From Acidimicrobiales bacterium (lineage in GTDB: Bacteria; Actinomycetota; Acidimicrobiia; Acidimicrobiales; CADCSY01), in assembly GCA_030447125.1 (NCBI GenBank), contig JAUJLZ010000045.1, forward strand, positions 3,128-8,654: a stretch of 5,527 bases of DNA. The letters are read 5' to 3'. Positions 1-5,406 of the stretch are shown here, piece by piece. Position 1 is the first letter of the stretch. The number at the start of each line of letters is the position of its first letter. The position numbers and the translations under genes are program-made. The notes under the pieces are model-generated. The model saw only the letters and a list, made by a program, of their open reading frames with translations. It ran no database searches and was not told where the DNA came from.

Positions 1-27
1 CCTCGAGCGCTGCCCTAGGCTCGGACG

Positions 28-771
28 GTGGCGGAGCAGACTGACGACGTGACCGAGCGGCGGCGCATCCCGCTGCCGATCTTGCTCACGCCCATCGTCA
101 TCCTGGCCGTGCTCGGGACCGTGGCCGACGTCATCGGCCCCGGGCTCATCACCGAACGGCCGCTGCTGCAGATGTTCCTCAACCCCCGGAACCGCTACCT
201 GCTGCTGGCCTCGCCCCAGGTCGACACCGTGTCCTTCTTCGTCGTGGGCTTCGTCCGCCTGGTGCTGACCGACCCACTCTTCTACCTCCTCGGCGTGCAG
301 TACGGCGATGCCGCCCTGCGCTGGGCCGAGCGCAAGGCCGGCGACGATGTCGGCTTCATCCGCAGCGCCGAGCGCTTCTTCTCCCGCTTCGGCTCGGCCG
401 TCATCCTCATCGCCCCCAGTGGCTACCTCTGCCTCCTGGCCGGCGCCACCGGCATGCGCCCGCGGCGCTTCATCATCCTCAACGTGACCGGTACCGTCGG
501 CCGGCTGGTGCTGTTCAGGGTCCTGGGCGAGACGTTCAAAGACGAGCTCCTGAGCGTCCTCGGCTTCATCCAGCGCTACCAGTGGTGGCTGATCGGGCTC
601 TCCCTGGTGGTGGTGGCCATCCAGTCTCGGCGCAAGGCGTCGTCGGGCACCCTGCGGCCGCCGGGCGAGCTCAGCGAGGAGATCGAAGCGGTCGAGGATG
701 AGCTGGCGGCCGAGCGTCGGCCGCAGGCGGCCGGCACGCCGCCGCCCGCGCCCAGCGAGAGGGACGCATGA
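28..771 (+). CDS. Divergent DedA/VTT-domain (SNARE-associated type) integral membrane protein
   Basis: This is a 247-residue membrane protein with hydrophobic segments at about residues 15-37, 68-90, 122-141 and 185-198. The central part follows the DedA/VTT layout: a D-P-x-x-Y-x-L-G-x-x-x-G stretch (82-93), a helix ending in E-R-F-F-S-R-F-G (115-122), then a hydrophobic re-entrant-like segment closing with L-A-G-A-T-G-M and R-R-F (137-148). DedA proteins are proposed to be proton-coupled lipid-carrier or phospholipid flippases. Here the usual motif with an arginine after the proline (P-G-x-R) is replaced by A-P-S-G-Y, so family transport function is uncertain. The hydrophilic tail (about 203-247) has an acidic stretch and a proline-rich end, probably cytoplasmic. 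The start is GTG at 28; an in-frame TAG at 16-18 rules out a longer protein, and a second GTG at 49 is possible. No strong ribosome site is visible. The stop overlaps the next gene by 4 bp. Confidence 0.72.
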   Translation: MAEQTDDVTERRRIPLPILLTPIVILAVLGTVADVIGPGLITERPLLQMFLNPRNRYLLLASPQVDTVSFFVVGFVRLVLTDPLFYLLGVQYGDAALRWAERKAGDDVGFIRSAERFFSRFGSAVILIAPSGYLCLLAGATGMRPRRFIILNVTGTVGRLVLFRVLGETFKDELLSVLGFIQRYQWWLIGLSLVVVAIQSRRKASSGTLRPPGELSEEIEAVEDELAAERRPQAAGTPPPAPSERDA

Positions 772-2519
772 CCACCTACCGCACACAGCTCGACCAGATC
801 GCCACCGATCAGGGCGACGTCGCCGACAGCGAACGGCTCCACCGGCTGTTCGACGTGACCTGGCGCCACTTCATGGACGACCGACCCGACGCCGCCACCT
901 TCCTGGGCTGGCCTGAGGGCAACGACCGGTTGCCCGACGTCTCGCTCGAGGCCGTGCAGCGACGGCGCGACGAGGCCGGCGAGGCCCTCCGGGTGCTGGC
1001 CAGCGTCGATGCCGAGGAACTCGGGGCCGCCGACCGCCTCAGCTACGACGTGTTCGCCTGGCAACAGCGCAGCGAGGAGGCCGCAGCGGCCTTCCCCGGC
1101 GACCTGTTGGCCGTTACCCAGCTCGAGGGCCCCCAGACCGATCTCGCCCTGCTCTTCGGAGCCATGCCCAACACCACCGCCCGCCACCGCCAAGACCTCC
1201 TGTCCCGCCTCCGGGCCGTGCCCACCCTCGTCGACCAGACCATCGAGGTCTTGGAGGAGGGACGTTGTCGGGGGATCACGCCCCCGCGCGTCACCCTGCG
1301 CGACGTGCCCGCGCAGGTCGGCGCCCACCTGGACGACCCCGCGACCAGCCCCCTCCTGGCCCCTTTCCGAGCGACGGCGACGTCGACTCCTACCGGCGAG
1401 GAGAAGGAGCTGCTCCGGGAGGCAAGATCCGTGCTCGCCGCCGAGGTCACCCCCGCCTTCGCCCGTCTCCACGCCTACCTGGTCGAGTCCTACCTCCCCG
1501 GTGCCCGGGAGACGACCGCCCTGGCCGACCTGCCTGACGGGCGCGACTGGTACGACGAACGGGTCCGCCACTTCACCACCACCGACCTCGGTGTTGAGGA
1601 GGTGCACGAGCTCGGGCTGGCCGAGGTGGCGCGCATCGGCGCCGAGATGGCGCGCGTGCGAGCGGAGAGCGACTACTCCGGGCCGGGCGGGGGCTTCGCC
1701 GAGCACCTGCGCACCCACCCCCGCTTCTACTTCGACTCGGCCGAGGCCCTGCTGAGCGGCTATCGCGACATCGCCAAGCGCATCGACCCCGAAGTGGTGC
1801 GCCTGTTCAGCCGTCTCCCCCGCCTCCCCTTCGGGATCGTCCCCGTGCCCGAGGAGATGGCGCCCTCAGCTCCGGCCGCGTTCTACCTCGAGGGCTCCCT
1901 CGAGATGGCCCGTCCCGGTCGCTTCTTCGCCAACACCCATGACCTGTCGGCCCGCCCCTCCTGGAACATGGAGTCGCTGTGCCTCCACGAGGCCGTGCCC
2001 GGCCACCACTTCCAGATCACCCTGGCCCAGGAGCTGGACGACCTGCCCGAGTTCCGCCGCCGGGGCCTCTTCACCGCCTACGTGGAGGGCTGGGGGCTGT
2101 ACTGCGAGAGCCTGGGCGCCGAGCTCGGTCTGTACCAGGACCCCTACCAGCGCTTCGGGGCCCTCGACGCCGAGATGCTGCGGGCCATGCGCCTGGTCGT
2201 CGACACCGGCATGCACGCCCTGGGCTGGAGCCGCGACCGAGCCATCGCCTACGTCACCGAGCACTCGGTCACCCCCCAGCACGACATCGTGGTGGAGATC
2301 GACCGCTACCTCGTGCTTCCCGGCCAGGCCCTGGCCTACAAGGTGGGCGAACGCAAGCTGGCTGCCCTGCGGGCCTGGGCCACCGAGCACCTGGGGGACT
2401 CCTTCGACGTCCGGGCCTTCCACGACGAGGTGCTCCGCCACGGCGCCCTGCCCCTCGAGGTGCTCGACACGCTCGTACGCAGCTGGGCCGACGCACGCCT
2501 GGCCGCCCCCGCCGCCTGA
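768..2519 (+). CDS. DUF885 family protein, putative zinc metallopeptidase
   Basis: This 583-residue protein has the usual length and layout of the DUF885 family. The key motif is H407-E408-A-V-P-G-H413-H414, the HExxPGHH signature of the family, followed about 26 residues later by Y-V-E440-G-W, a conserved segment whose glutamate could be a further metal ligand. The C-terminal third carries E-x-D-R513-Y followed by P518-G-Q-A-L-A-Y524 and K-V-G-E-R-K, then L-G-D-S-F-D and G-A-L-P-L, all typical of DUF885. No signal peptide is seen, so it is probably cytoplasmic. Metal-dependent peptidase activity is inferred from the motif; the substrate is unknown. ATG at 768 overlaps the upstream stop (ATGA) and is preceded by GAGAGGG at 757-763, so translation can be both coupled and independent. 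The stop lies 4 bp from the stop of the opposing amaP-like gene. Confidence 0.88.
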   Translation: MTTYRTQLDQIATDQGDVADSERLHRLFDVTWRHFMDDRPDAATFLGWPEGNDRLPDVSLEAVQRRRDEAGEALRVLASVDAEELGAADRLSYDVFAWQQRSEEAAAAFPGDLLAVTQLEGPQTDLALLFGAMPNTTARHRQDLLSRLRAVPTLVDQTIEVLEEGRCRGITPPRVTLRDVPAQVGAHLDDPATSPLLAPFRATATSTPTGEEKELLREARSVLAAEVTPAFARLHAYLVESYLPGARETTALADLPDGRDWYDERVRHFTTTDLGVEEVHELGLAEVARIGAEMARVRAESDYSGPGGGFAEHLRTHPRFYFDSAEALLSGYRDIAKRIDPEVVRLFSRLPRLPFGIVPVPEEMAPSAPAAFYLEGSLEMARPGRFFANTHDLSARPSWNMESLCLHEAVPGHHFQITLAQELDDLPEFRRRGLFTAYVEGWGLYCESLGAELGLYQDPYQRFGALDAEMLRAMRLVVDTGMHALGWSRDRAIAYVTEHSVTPQHDIVVEIDRYLVLPGQALAYKVGERKLAALRAWATEHLGDSFDVRAFHDEVLRHGALPLEVLDTLVRSWADARLAAPAA

Positions 2520-2527
2520 GGACTCAG
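2516..2527. repeat. Short inverted repeat spanning the two convergent stop codons
   Basis: CTGAG-GA-CTCAG is a perfect 5-bp inverted repeat with a 2-bp centre. It contains the TGA of the DUF885 gene (2517-2519) and the reverse-strand TGA of the amaP-like gene (2524-2526). The stem is too short, and the loop too tight, for a convincing terminator, and no T-run follows on either strand. Confidence 0.4.
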
Positions 2528-3111
2528 TCCAGAACCCGCCCCGCCGGGTCGGCCAGGCGGAGGCGCAGGTGGGCGGTCAGGTCGTCACGATCGAGGGCGG
2601 CCCGGGCCCGGGGCAGGACGTGGTCGGCCACGTGGGCCCGCACCGCCCGGGCATCGCCGTCCACGGCCACCTCGGCCGTCAACGCCAGTTCCGGCGCCCC
2701 GCCGACGCCCACCACCCGGGTCTGACCGGAGGCGACGTGGTCGTGGGCCACCATGTCTCGGGTCACCGCCTCGGCCAGCGCCCCGGCGTCAACCGACGTC
2801 CCCCCGCCCTGGCCGCCAGCCACGGGGACACGGCGCATCGGCGACGAGGGCACCAACTGCAGGCGAAGCCACCTCCAACCCAACCAGGCCACCAGCAGGG
2901 CGACGAAGGTGGCTACGCCACCCACCCATCCGGCGTACTCCACGATGTCGGCCCGAAGCTCCTGGACCATCACGGGCTGCGCCGCGGCTGCGGCGCCGAC
3001 AGCTCCCAGGCTCCGGACCAGCCCGTAGCCACCGGCACCCACCAGCACGAGGCCCAGGACAGACGCCGCCACTCGGTTGGCAGAGTCGAGAGCGGTCCCG
3101 GTGTCGCTCAC
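2524..3111 (-). CDS. amaP: AmaP-like alkaline shock response membrane anchor protein
   Basis: This 195-residue protein starts with an N-R-V motif (12-14) leading into a first membrane helix (about 14-33). A short polar and alanine-rich linker follows, then a second helix (about 62-82) closing with W-x-x-L-R-L-Q-L. A cytoplasmic domain from about 105 has a beta-alpha-beta pattern (E-L-A-L-T-A-E-V-A-V, helix, D-L-T-A-H-L-R-L-R-L). This is the architecture of AmaP, which anchors Asp23 to the membrane in Staphylococcus, and it occupies the place after a DUF6286 gene where actinobacteria usually have AmaP. Identity rests on architecture and context rather than strict motifs. The start is GTG at 3111, overlapping the upstream stop by 4 bp (GTGA), with a GAGG-type ribosome site about 8-10 bp upstream. 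It is the last gene of the operon, ending head-on against the DUF885 gene. Confidence 0.75.
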   Translation of the reverse strand: MSDTGTALDSANRVAASVLGLVLVGAGGYGLVRSLGAVGAAAAAQPVMVQELRADIVEYAGWVGGVATFVALLVAWLGWRWLRLQLVPSSPMRRVPVAGGQGGGTSVDAGALAEAVTRDMVAHDHVASGQTRVVGVGGAPELALTAEVAVDGDARAVRAHVADHVLPRARAALDRDDLTAHLRLRLADPAGRVLD

Positions 3112-3644
3112 GACACTCGCCTCGGCCGCACATCGACCTTGACCTGCAGCGGGCGGGCCAGGGCCAAACCCTCCAGGTCGCGAGCGAGGGCGTCACGGGT
3201 GCGCTGCTCGATGGCGCCGACGTCGCCCCCCACCGAGCCGGCCCGGACGCGCACGACCTTGGCTCCCACCTCGGCCTGCGCCTGGGTCACCCCTTCGATG
3301 CGATCCACCCGGTCGACCAGCCACCGCTCCACATCTCGGCGGTCGACATCGGTGGCCACGCCCCCCGCGCCTGGGGTCAAGGGCAACGCGGCGGGACGTC
3401 GGCGCCACAGCTCCAGCACGAGCAGGCCGAGCCCGGCCAAGACCAAGCCGGCGAACACCAGCCGGGCGCTGCGGTCCGACCAGGCGGTGGTGGCGGCCCA
3501 ACGTCGCCAGTCGTCATAGGGCACGAGCCAGGGGCCGCGACCGACGCCCGCCAGCAAGATCTCGGCGGCTACCACCAACCCCCCCACGAGCAGGAGCAAC
3601 GCCAGTGCGGCGCACAGGACCCGGTTGGCGAGTCGCAGCACCAT
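3108..3644 (-). CDS. DUF6286 domain-containing two-helix membrane protein of the Asp23 operon
   Basis: This 178-residue protein has an N-R-V motif (7-9), a first membrane helix (about 8-32), then G-P-W-L-V-P-Y-D-D-W (37-46), the tryptophan/proline loop I associate with DUF6286, and W55-S-D before a second helix (about 60-79). A basic R-R-R follows, then L-P-L-T and a soluble domain beginning D-V-E-R-W-L-V and I-E-G-V-T (116-120), with a beta-strand pair and helix resembling an Asp23-type fold. It probably sits in the cytoplasmic membrane as a second anchor or partner of the Asp23 proteins; its biochemical role is not known. The ATG at 3644 follows directly on the TAG of a nine-codon minicistron (TAGATG), with only a weak GGTGG upstream, so translation is likely coupled. 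Its stop overlaps the amaP-like gene by 4 bp. Confidence 0.8.
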   Translation of the reverse strand: MVLRLANRVLCAALALLLLVGGLVVAAEILLAGVGRGPWLVPYDDWRRWAATTAWSDRSARLVFAGLVLAGLGLLVLELWRRRPAALPLTPGAGGVATDVDRRDVERWLVDRVDRIEGVTQAQAEVGAKVVRVRAGSVGGDVGAIEQRTRDALARDLEGLALARPLQVKVDVRPRRVS

Positions 3645-3684
3645 CTAACGCACCACCATCCGACGCGCCACCATCTAACGCACC
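3640..3684. repeat. Three tandem 15-bp repeats across a stop/start junction
   Basis: Copies lie at 3640-3654, 3655-3669 and 3670-3684. The outer two are identical (ACCATCTAACGCACC on the + strand); the middle copy differs at three positions (ACCATCCGACGCGCC). Read on the - strand, each outer copy contains CGT-TAG-ATG-GTG, that is, a stop codon immediately followed by a start codon. In the middle copy the stop has become CGG (TAG replaced by TCGG context), leaving an ATG only. The array replaces what would otherwise be a direct TAGATG junction between the second Asp23 gene and the DUF6286 gene. Confidence 0.9.
3645..3674 (-). CDS. Possible nine-codon minicistron MVARRMVVR between Asp23 and DUF6286 genes
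   Basis: Immediately after the TAG of the second Asp23 gene (3677-3675), an ATG at 3674 opens nine codons (MVARRMVVR) ending in TAG at 3647-3645, directly followed by the ATG of the DUF6286 gene at 3644. A second ATG lies inside it at 3659. It keeps the frame of both flanking genes. It is entirely made of the 15-bp repeat, so the peptide is probably without function. It could still carry a terminating ribosome from one stop to the next start. Translation is inferred, not shown. Confidence 0.35.
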   Translation of the reverse strand: MVARRMVVR

Positions 3685-4085
3685 CGCCCCGTGGCGCTTC
3701 GGCCGACGGGGGGAAGGTCGTCGATGAGGATGTCGACCTCGGTCACGGTGTAGCCCGTCAGCTCCCCCACCCGAGCCTGGACGTGGGTGCGGGCCGCCGC
3801 CGCCACCTCGGCCAGCGGGCGGGGCCAGGAGACGGCCAGATGGAGCTCGACTGCGGTGACACCCTGACCCACCTGAGCCGAGGCGCCATCGGAGTCGGCA
3901 CCGGGCCAGAGGTCGGCCAGGAGCCGACGTATCCCCGACCGGGAGACCAGCTCGACGCCCTCGATCTCCGTCGCCGCCCGTCGGGCGATGGACACCACCG
4001 CTCGGGGGGCCACGACGGTGCGACCCTTGACCGGCGTGGTCGAGGCGCTGTCCTCGTCGGTCGTGACGTCGTCGACGGTGGTCAT
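3675..4085 (-). CDS. Asp23/Gls24 family envelope stress response protein (second copy)
   Basis: This is a 136-residue soluble protein. A disordered acidic/threonine N-terminus (1-18) precedes the Asp23 domain: G-R-T-V-V-A-P-R-A-V (21-30), A-T-E-I-E-G-V-E (38-45, the family's E-x-x-G-V), a variable loop (about 58-75), the strand T-A-V-E-L-H-L-A-V-S-W (77-87), the helix L-A-E-V-A-A-A-A-R-T-H-V, then L-T-G-Y-T-V-T-E-V-D-I-L-I-D-D-L (109-124), matching the family's mTGl-x-V-x-x-V-N-V ending. Asp23 proteins are cytoplasmic and collect at the membrane through AmaP-type anchors, and the two genes downstream encode such anchors. It differs from the first copy (4907-5353), notably W87 for the usual Y-G and D117 for the usual N. 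ATG at 4085 overlaps the DUF2273 stop by 4 bp with no clear ribosome site of its own, so translation is probably coupled. Confidence 0.88.
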   Translation of the reverse strand: MTTVDDVTTDEDSASTTPVKGRTVVAPRAVVSIARRAATEIEGVELVSRSGIRRLLADLWPGADSDGASAQVGQGVTAVELHLAVSWPRPLAEVAAAARTHVQARVGELTGYTVTEVDILIDDLPPVGRSATGRVR

Positions 4086-4270
4086 CGAGGAGGCTGGCGA
4101 CGGGCCCGCTCCACCACCTCACCCACATCGAGCTCGCCCTCGACCACCTTCATCACGAGATAGCCCACGGCGCCGAAGAGGGCCACCACGAGCATGTCGC
4201 CGAAGTCCGTGAGGACGAGCGTGAGACCGAGGATCAGCCCGGTGAACAGACCCACCACCGTCGGTTGCAT
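4082..4270 (-). CDS. DUF2273 family small two-helix membrane protein
   Basis: This 62-residue protein has two membrane helices (about 5-21 and 25-42) separated by a very short D-F-G-D turn, then a charged tail with E-G-E-L-D-V-G-E-V-V-E-R. The pattern G-L-x-x-G-L-x-L-G-L and G-A-V-G-Y-L-V-M-K matches DUF2273, a family usually found beside Asp23/Gls24 genes in Firmicutes and actinobacteria. Both helices should form a membrane hairpin with the tail in the cytoplasm, a plausible membrane partner for Asp23. I place the start at ATG 4270 rather than TTG 4273 because the AAAAGGAG ribosome site gives a 6-bp spacer to ATG and only 3 bp to TTG. The stop overlaps the second Asp23 gene (ATGA). Confidence 0.85.
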   Translation of the reverse strand: MQPTVVGLFTGLILGLTLVLTDFGDMLVVALFGAVGYLVMKVVEGELDVGEVVERARRQPPR

Positions 4271-4276
4271 CAACTT

Positions 4277-4284
4277 CTCCTTTT
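4277..4284 (-). promoter_or_regulatory. Strong ribosome binding site of the DUF2273 gene
   Basis: The - strand reads AAAAGGAG, followed by AAGTTG and then ATG (4270). This is the clearest Shine-Dalgarno site in the reverse-strand block and is A-rich in an otherwise GC-rich sequence. It sits in the 30-bp gap after the J-domain gene, suggesting that DUF2273 is initiated independently of upstream translation. Confidence 0.75.
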
Positions 4285-4300
4285 GTCGATCAGACAGGGC

Positions 4301-4570
4301 TCAGGCCACCCGGGGGCGGCGGGTGCGATCGCACCGGCGCCGCCACCAGCGCAGCGCCAGGGCGGGAGGGCCCAGCCTTTTGACCACGACCGGCGCCGGG
4401 GTCCCACCCCCGGGTGGCACCAACGACCGGAAGGCCTGGTGTACGGCGGCAAAGGCGTGCGGGTCACCGCCGTGGTCGGGGTGGGTCTGGCGCGCCCGCC
4501 GGCGCCAGGCCCGACGGATCTCGGCGACGTCGGCGCTGCGGTCCAGCCCGAGGGTGGCGTAGGGGTCCAT
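4301..4570 (-). CDS. Small J-domain (DnaJ-like) protein within the Asp23 operon
   Basis: This is an 89-residue protein that is almost only a J domain. It has D-P-Y-A-T-L-G-L (2-9), a basic helix II (E-I-R-R-A-W-R-R-R-A-R, 17-27), the invariant HPD loop at 30-32 followed by H-G-G-D-P, and helix III A-F-A-A-V-H-Q-A-F-R-S-L (39-50). J domains stimulate the ATPase of DnaK/Hsp70. No glycine/phenylalanine region, zinc finger or substrate-binding domain is present, so this is a class III (type C) J protein. The C-terminal part (51-89) is proline-rich and then strongly basic (R-W-W-R-R-R, R-T-R-R), possibly for contact with membrane or nucleic acid; no true membrane helix is obvious. ATG at 4570 shares one base with the upstream stop (TGATG), indicating coupling. 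The HPD makes DnaK interaction likely; the target is unknown. Confidence 0.88.
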   Translation of the reverse strand: MDPYATLGLDRSADVAEIRRAWRRRARQTHPDHGGDPHAFAAVHQAFRSLVPPGGGTPAPVVVKRLGPPALALRWWRRRCDRTRRPRVA

Positions 4571-4902
4571 CAGCGGGTCTCTACCCCCTCGGCGGCGAGG
4601 TCACGGTGGTCGGGCTCGATGTCGAGATCGTCGGGATCGATGTCGATGTCATGGATCACCACGCCCACCACCGCGTCGCCGAGCAGGGGGCGCAGGGCCT
4701 CCCGTACCTCCTGGGCCACCTCCACCATGGTCGGCCCGTAGCGGGCCACGACGTGGACCTCAAGACCTTCGTCGCCCACGCGCACCCCCGTCACCCGCCG
4801 ACCGGGCAGGTAGCTCACCAGCTCGACCCCCGAGCCCGGGGTCAGAGCCACCACCGATGGGCAGGCAACCACCCTTCGGGCCACGGCGTCGACGTCGATC
4901 AC
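4570..4902 (-). CDS. Short divergent Asp23/Gls24-like protein with acidic tail
   Basis: This is a 110-residue soluble protein. C14-P-S-V-V-A-L and G-S-G-V-E-L-V-S-Y-L-P-G-R-R-V-T-G-V (23-40) are followed by strand L-E-V-H-V-V-A-R-Y-G (47-56), helix E-V-A-Q-E-V-R-E-A-L (61-70) and strand V-V-G-V-V-I-H-D-I (78-86). This is the beta-beta-alpha-beta pattern of Asp23, and the Y-L-P-G-R-R-V-x-G-V segment is one I associate with a short Asp23-like class found next to full-length Asp23 in actinobacteria. The N-terminal family region is reduced. The tail (85-110) is acidic with repeated Asp-Ile (D-I-D-I-D-P-D-D-L-D-I-E-P-D). The start is GTG at 4902, 4 bp after the upstream stop, without a clear ribosome site; it lies in an 8-bp tandem repeat. 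The stop shares a base with the J-domain start. Confidence 0.75.
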   Translation of the reverse strand: MIDVDAVARRVVACPSVVALTPGSGVELVSYLPGRRVTGVRVGDEGLEVHVVARYGPTMVEVAQEVREALRPLLGDAVVGVVIHDIDIDPDDLDIEPDHRDLAAEGVETR

Positions 4903-4910
4903 TCGATCAC
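4895..4910. repeat. 8-bp tandem duplication at the stop/start junction of two Asp23-type genes
   Basis: TCGATCAC occurs twice without a gap (4895-4902 and 4903-4910; GTGATCGA on the - strand). The first copy in transcription order holds the TGA stop of the canonical Asp23 gene (4909-4907); the second supplies the GTG start (4902) of the short Asp23-like gene. Confidence 0.85.
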
Positions 4911-5353
4911 TGGACCCGCTCGGGCTGCGGCTCCTGCTTGTCCTCTCCGGTGTAGACGTCGTCCACGGCGATGTTGACCTCGGTGATCTCCAGGCCGGTC
5001 ATGTTCTGGACCCGATCGGTGATGTTGCGGCGCACGGCGTCGGCCACGTCGACGATGCGCACCCCGTACTCGCACACGATGTCGATGTCGACGGCCGCTT
5101 GGCGTTCCCCCACCTCCACGGCCACGCCCCGCGACACGTTGGTGTGGGTGGCGCCGGGCAGGCGGTCTCGCAGCGCCCCCATCGTCCGGGCCGTCCCGCT
5201 GCCCATGTCGTGGACCCCGGCGATCTCGCGGGTGGCGATGCCGGCGATCTTGGCCACGACGGAGTCGGCGATGGTGGTGCGCCCCCGGTCGGTCACCAGG
5301 GCGCTGGAGCTGCCCTTCGTCGTCTCGGGACTCGATTTGGTGGTGTCGGTCAT
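4907..5353 (-). CDS. Asp23/Gls24 family envelope stress response protein (first, canonical copy)
   Basis: This is a 148-residue soluble protein and the most typical Asp23 member here. A Ser/Thr/Lys-rich N-terminus (1-18) precedes R-G-R-T-T-I-A-D-S-V-V-A-K-I-A-G-I-A (23-40), E-I-A-G-V-H-D-M-G (43-51), a middle loop, strand V-A-V-E-V-G and A-V-D-I-D-I-V-C-E-Y-G (87-97), helix V-A-D-A-V-R-R-N-I, and the closing M-T-G-L-E-I-T-E-V-N-I-A-V-D-D-V (118-133). A polar E-D-K-Q-E-P-Q-P tail ends the protein. It probably forms a membrane-associated layer through anchors encoded downstream. Two ATGs (5359 and 5353) are close together: GGGAGG ends 3 bp before the first and 9 bp before the second, so I chose 5353; a two-residue longer form is possible. 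It lies 53 bp after dapB and may be read through from it. Confidence 0.9.
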   Translation of the reverse strand: MTDTTKSSPETTKGSSSALVTDRGRTTIADSVVAKIAGIATREIAGVHDMGSGTARTMGALRDRLPGATHTNVSRGVAVEVGERQAAVDIDIVCEYGVRIVDVADAVRRNITDRVQNMTGLEITEVNIAVDDVYTGEDKQEPQPERVQ

Positions 5354-5362
5354 GGTCATATT

Positions 5363-5368
5363 CCTCCC
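5363..5368 (-). promoter_or_regulatory. Ribosome binding site deciding the first Asp23 start
   Basis: The - strand reads GGGAGG (part of a longer G-run), then AAT-ATG-ACC-ATG. Its distance is 3 bp to the ATG at 5359 and 9 bp to the ATG at 5353, which favours the second start. Confidence 0.6.
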
Positions 5369-5406
5369 CCCCTGACCCCAACGGAAACGCCGGCCATCCC
5401 AGGGGG

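Noticed and set aside
12..19. CCTAGG-containing palindrome near the left edge as an operator
   Set aside because: A six-base palindrome alone, with no promoter elements nearby, is not enough to support a regulatory site.
576..1718. A 380-codon open frame on the - strand opposite the DUF885 gene
   Set aside because: It is glycine/valine/histidine-rich without recognisable motifs, lies wholly under well-supported genes, and is the expected shadow of GC-biased third positions.
1939..3519. A 526-codon open frame on the + strand running from DUF885 through the amaP-like and DUF6286 genes
   Set aside because: It crosses the ends of two convergent, motif-supported gene blocks in a non-matching frame; its translation is Pro/Ser/Thr/Arg-rich low-complexity sequence.
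3640..3684. CRISPR array or transcription factor iterons
   Set aside because: The units are only 15 bp, have no spacers, and are explained by duplication of a stop/start junction.
3514..4128. A 204-codon open frame on the - strand over the second Asp23 gene
   Set aside because: Arg/Gly-rich translation without domains; the Asp23 frame at 3675-4085 shows clear family motifs.
4899..5381. A 160-codon open frame on the - strand over the first Asp23 gene
   Set aside because: His/Arg/Asp-rich shadow frame; the real frame at 4907-5353 ends with the typical M-T-G-L and V-N-I Asp23 motif.
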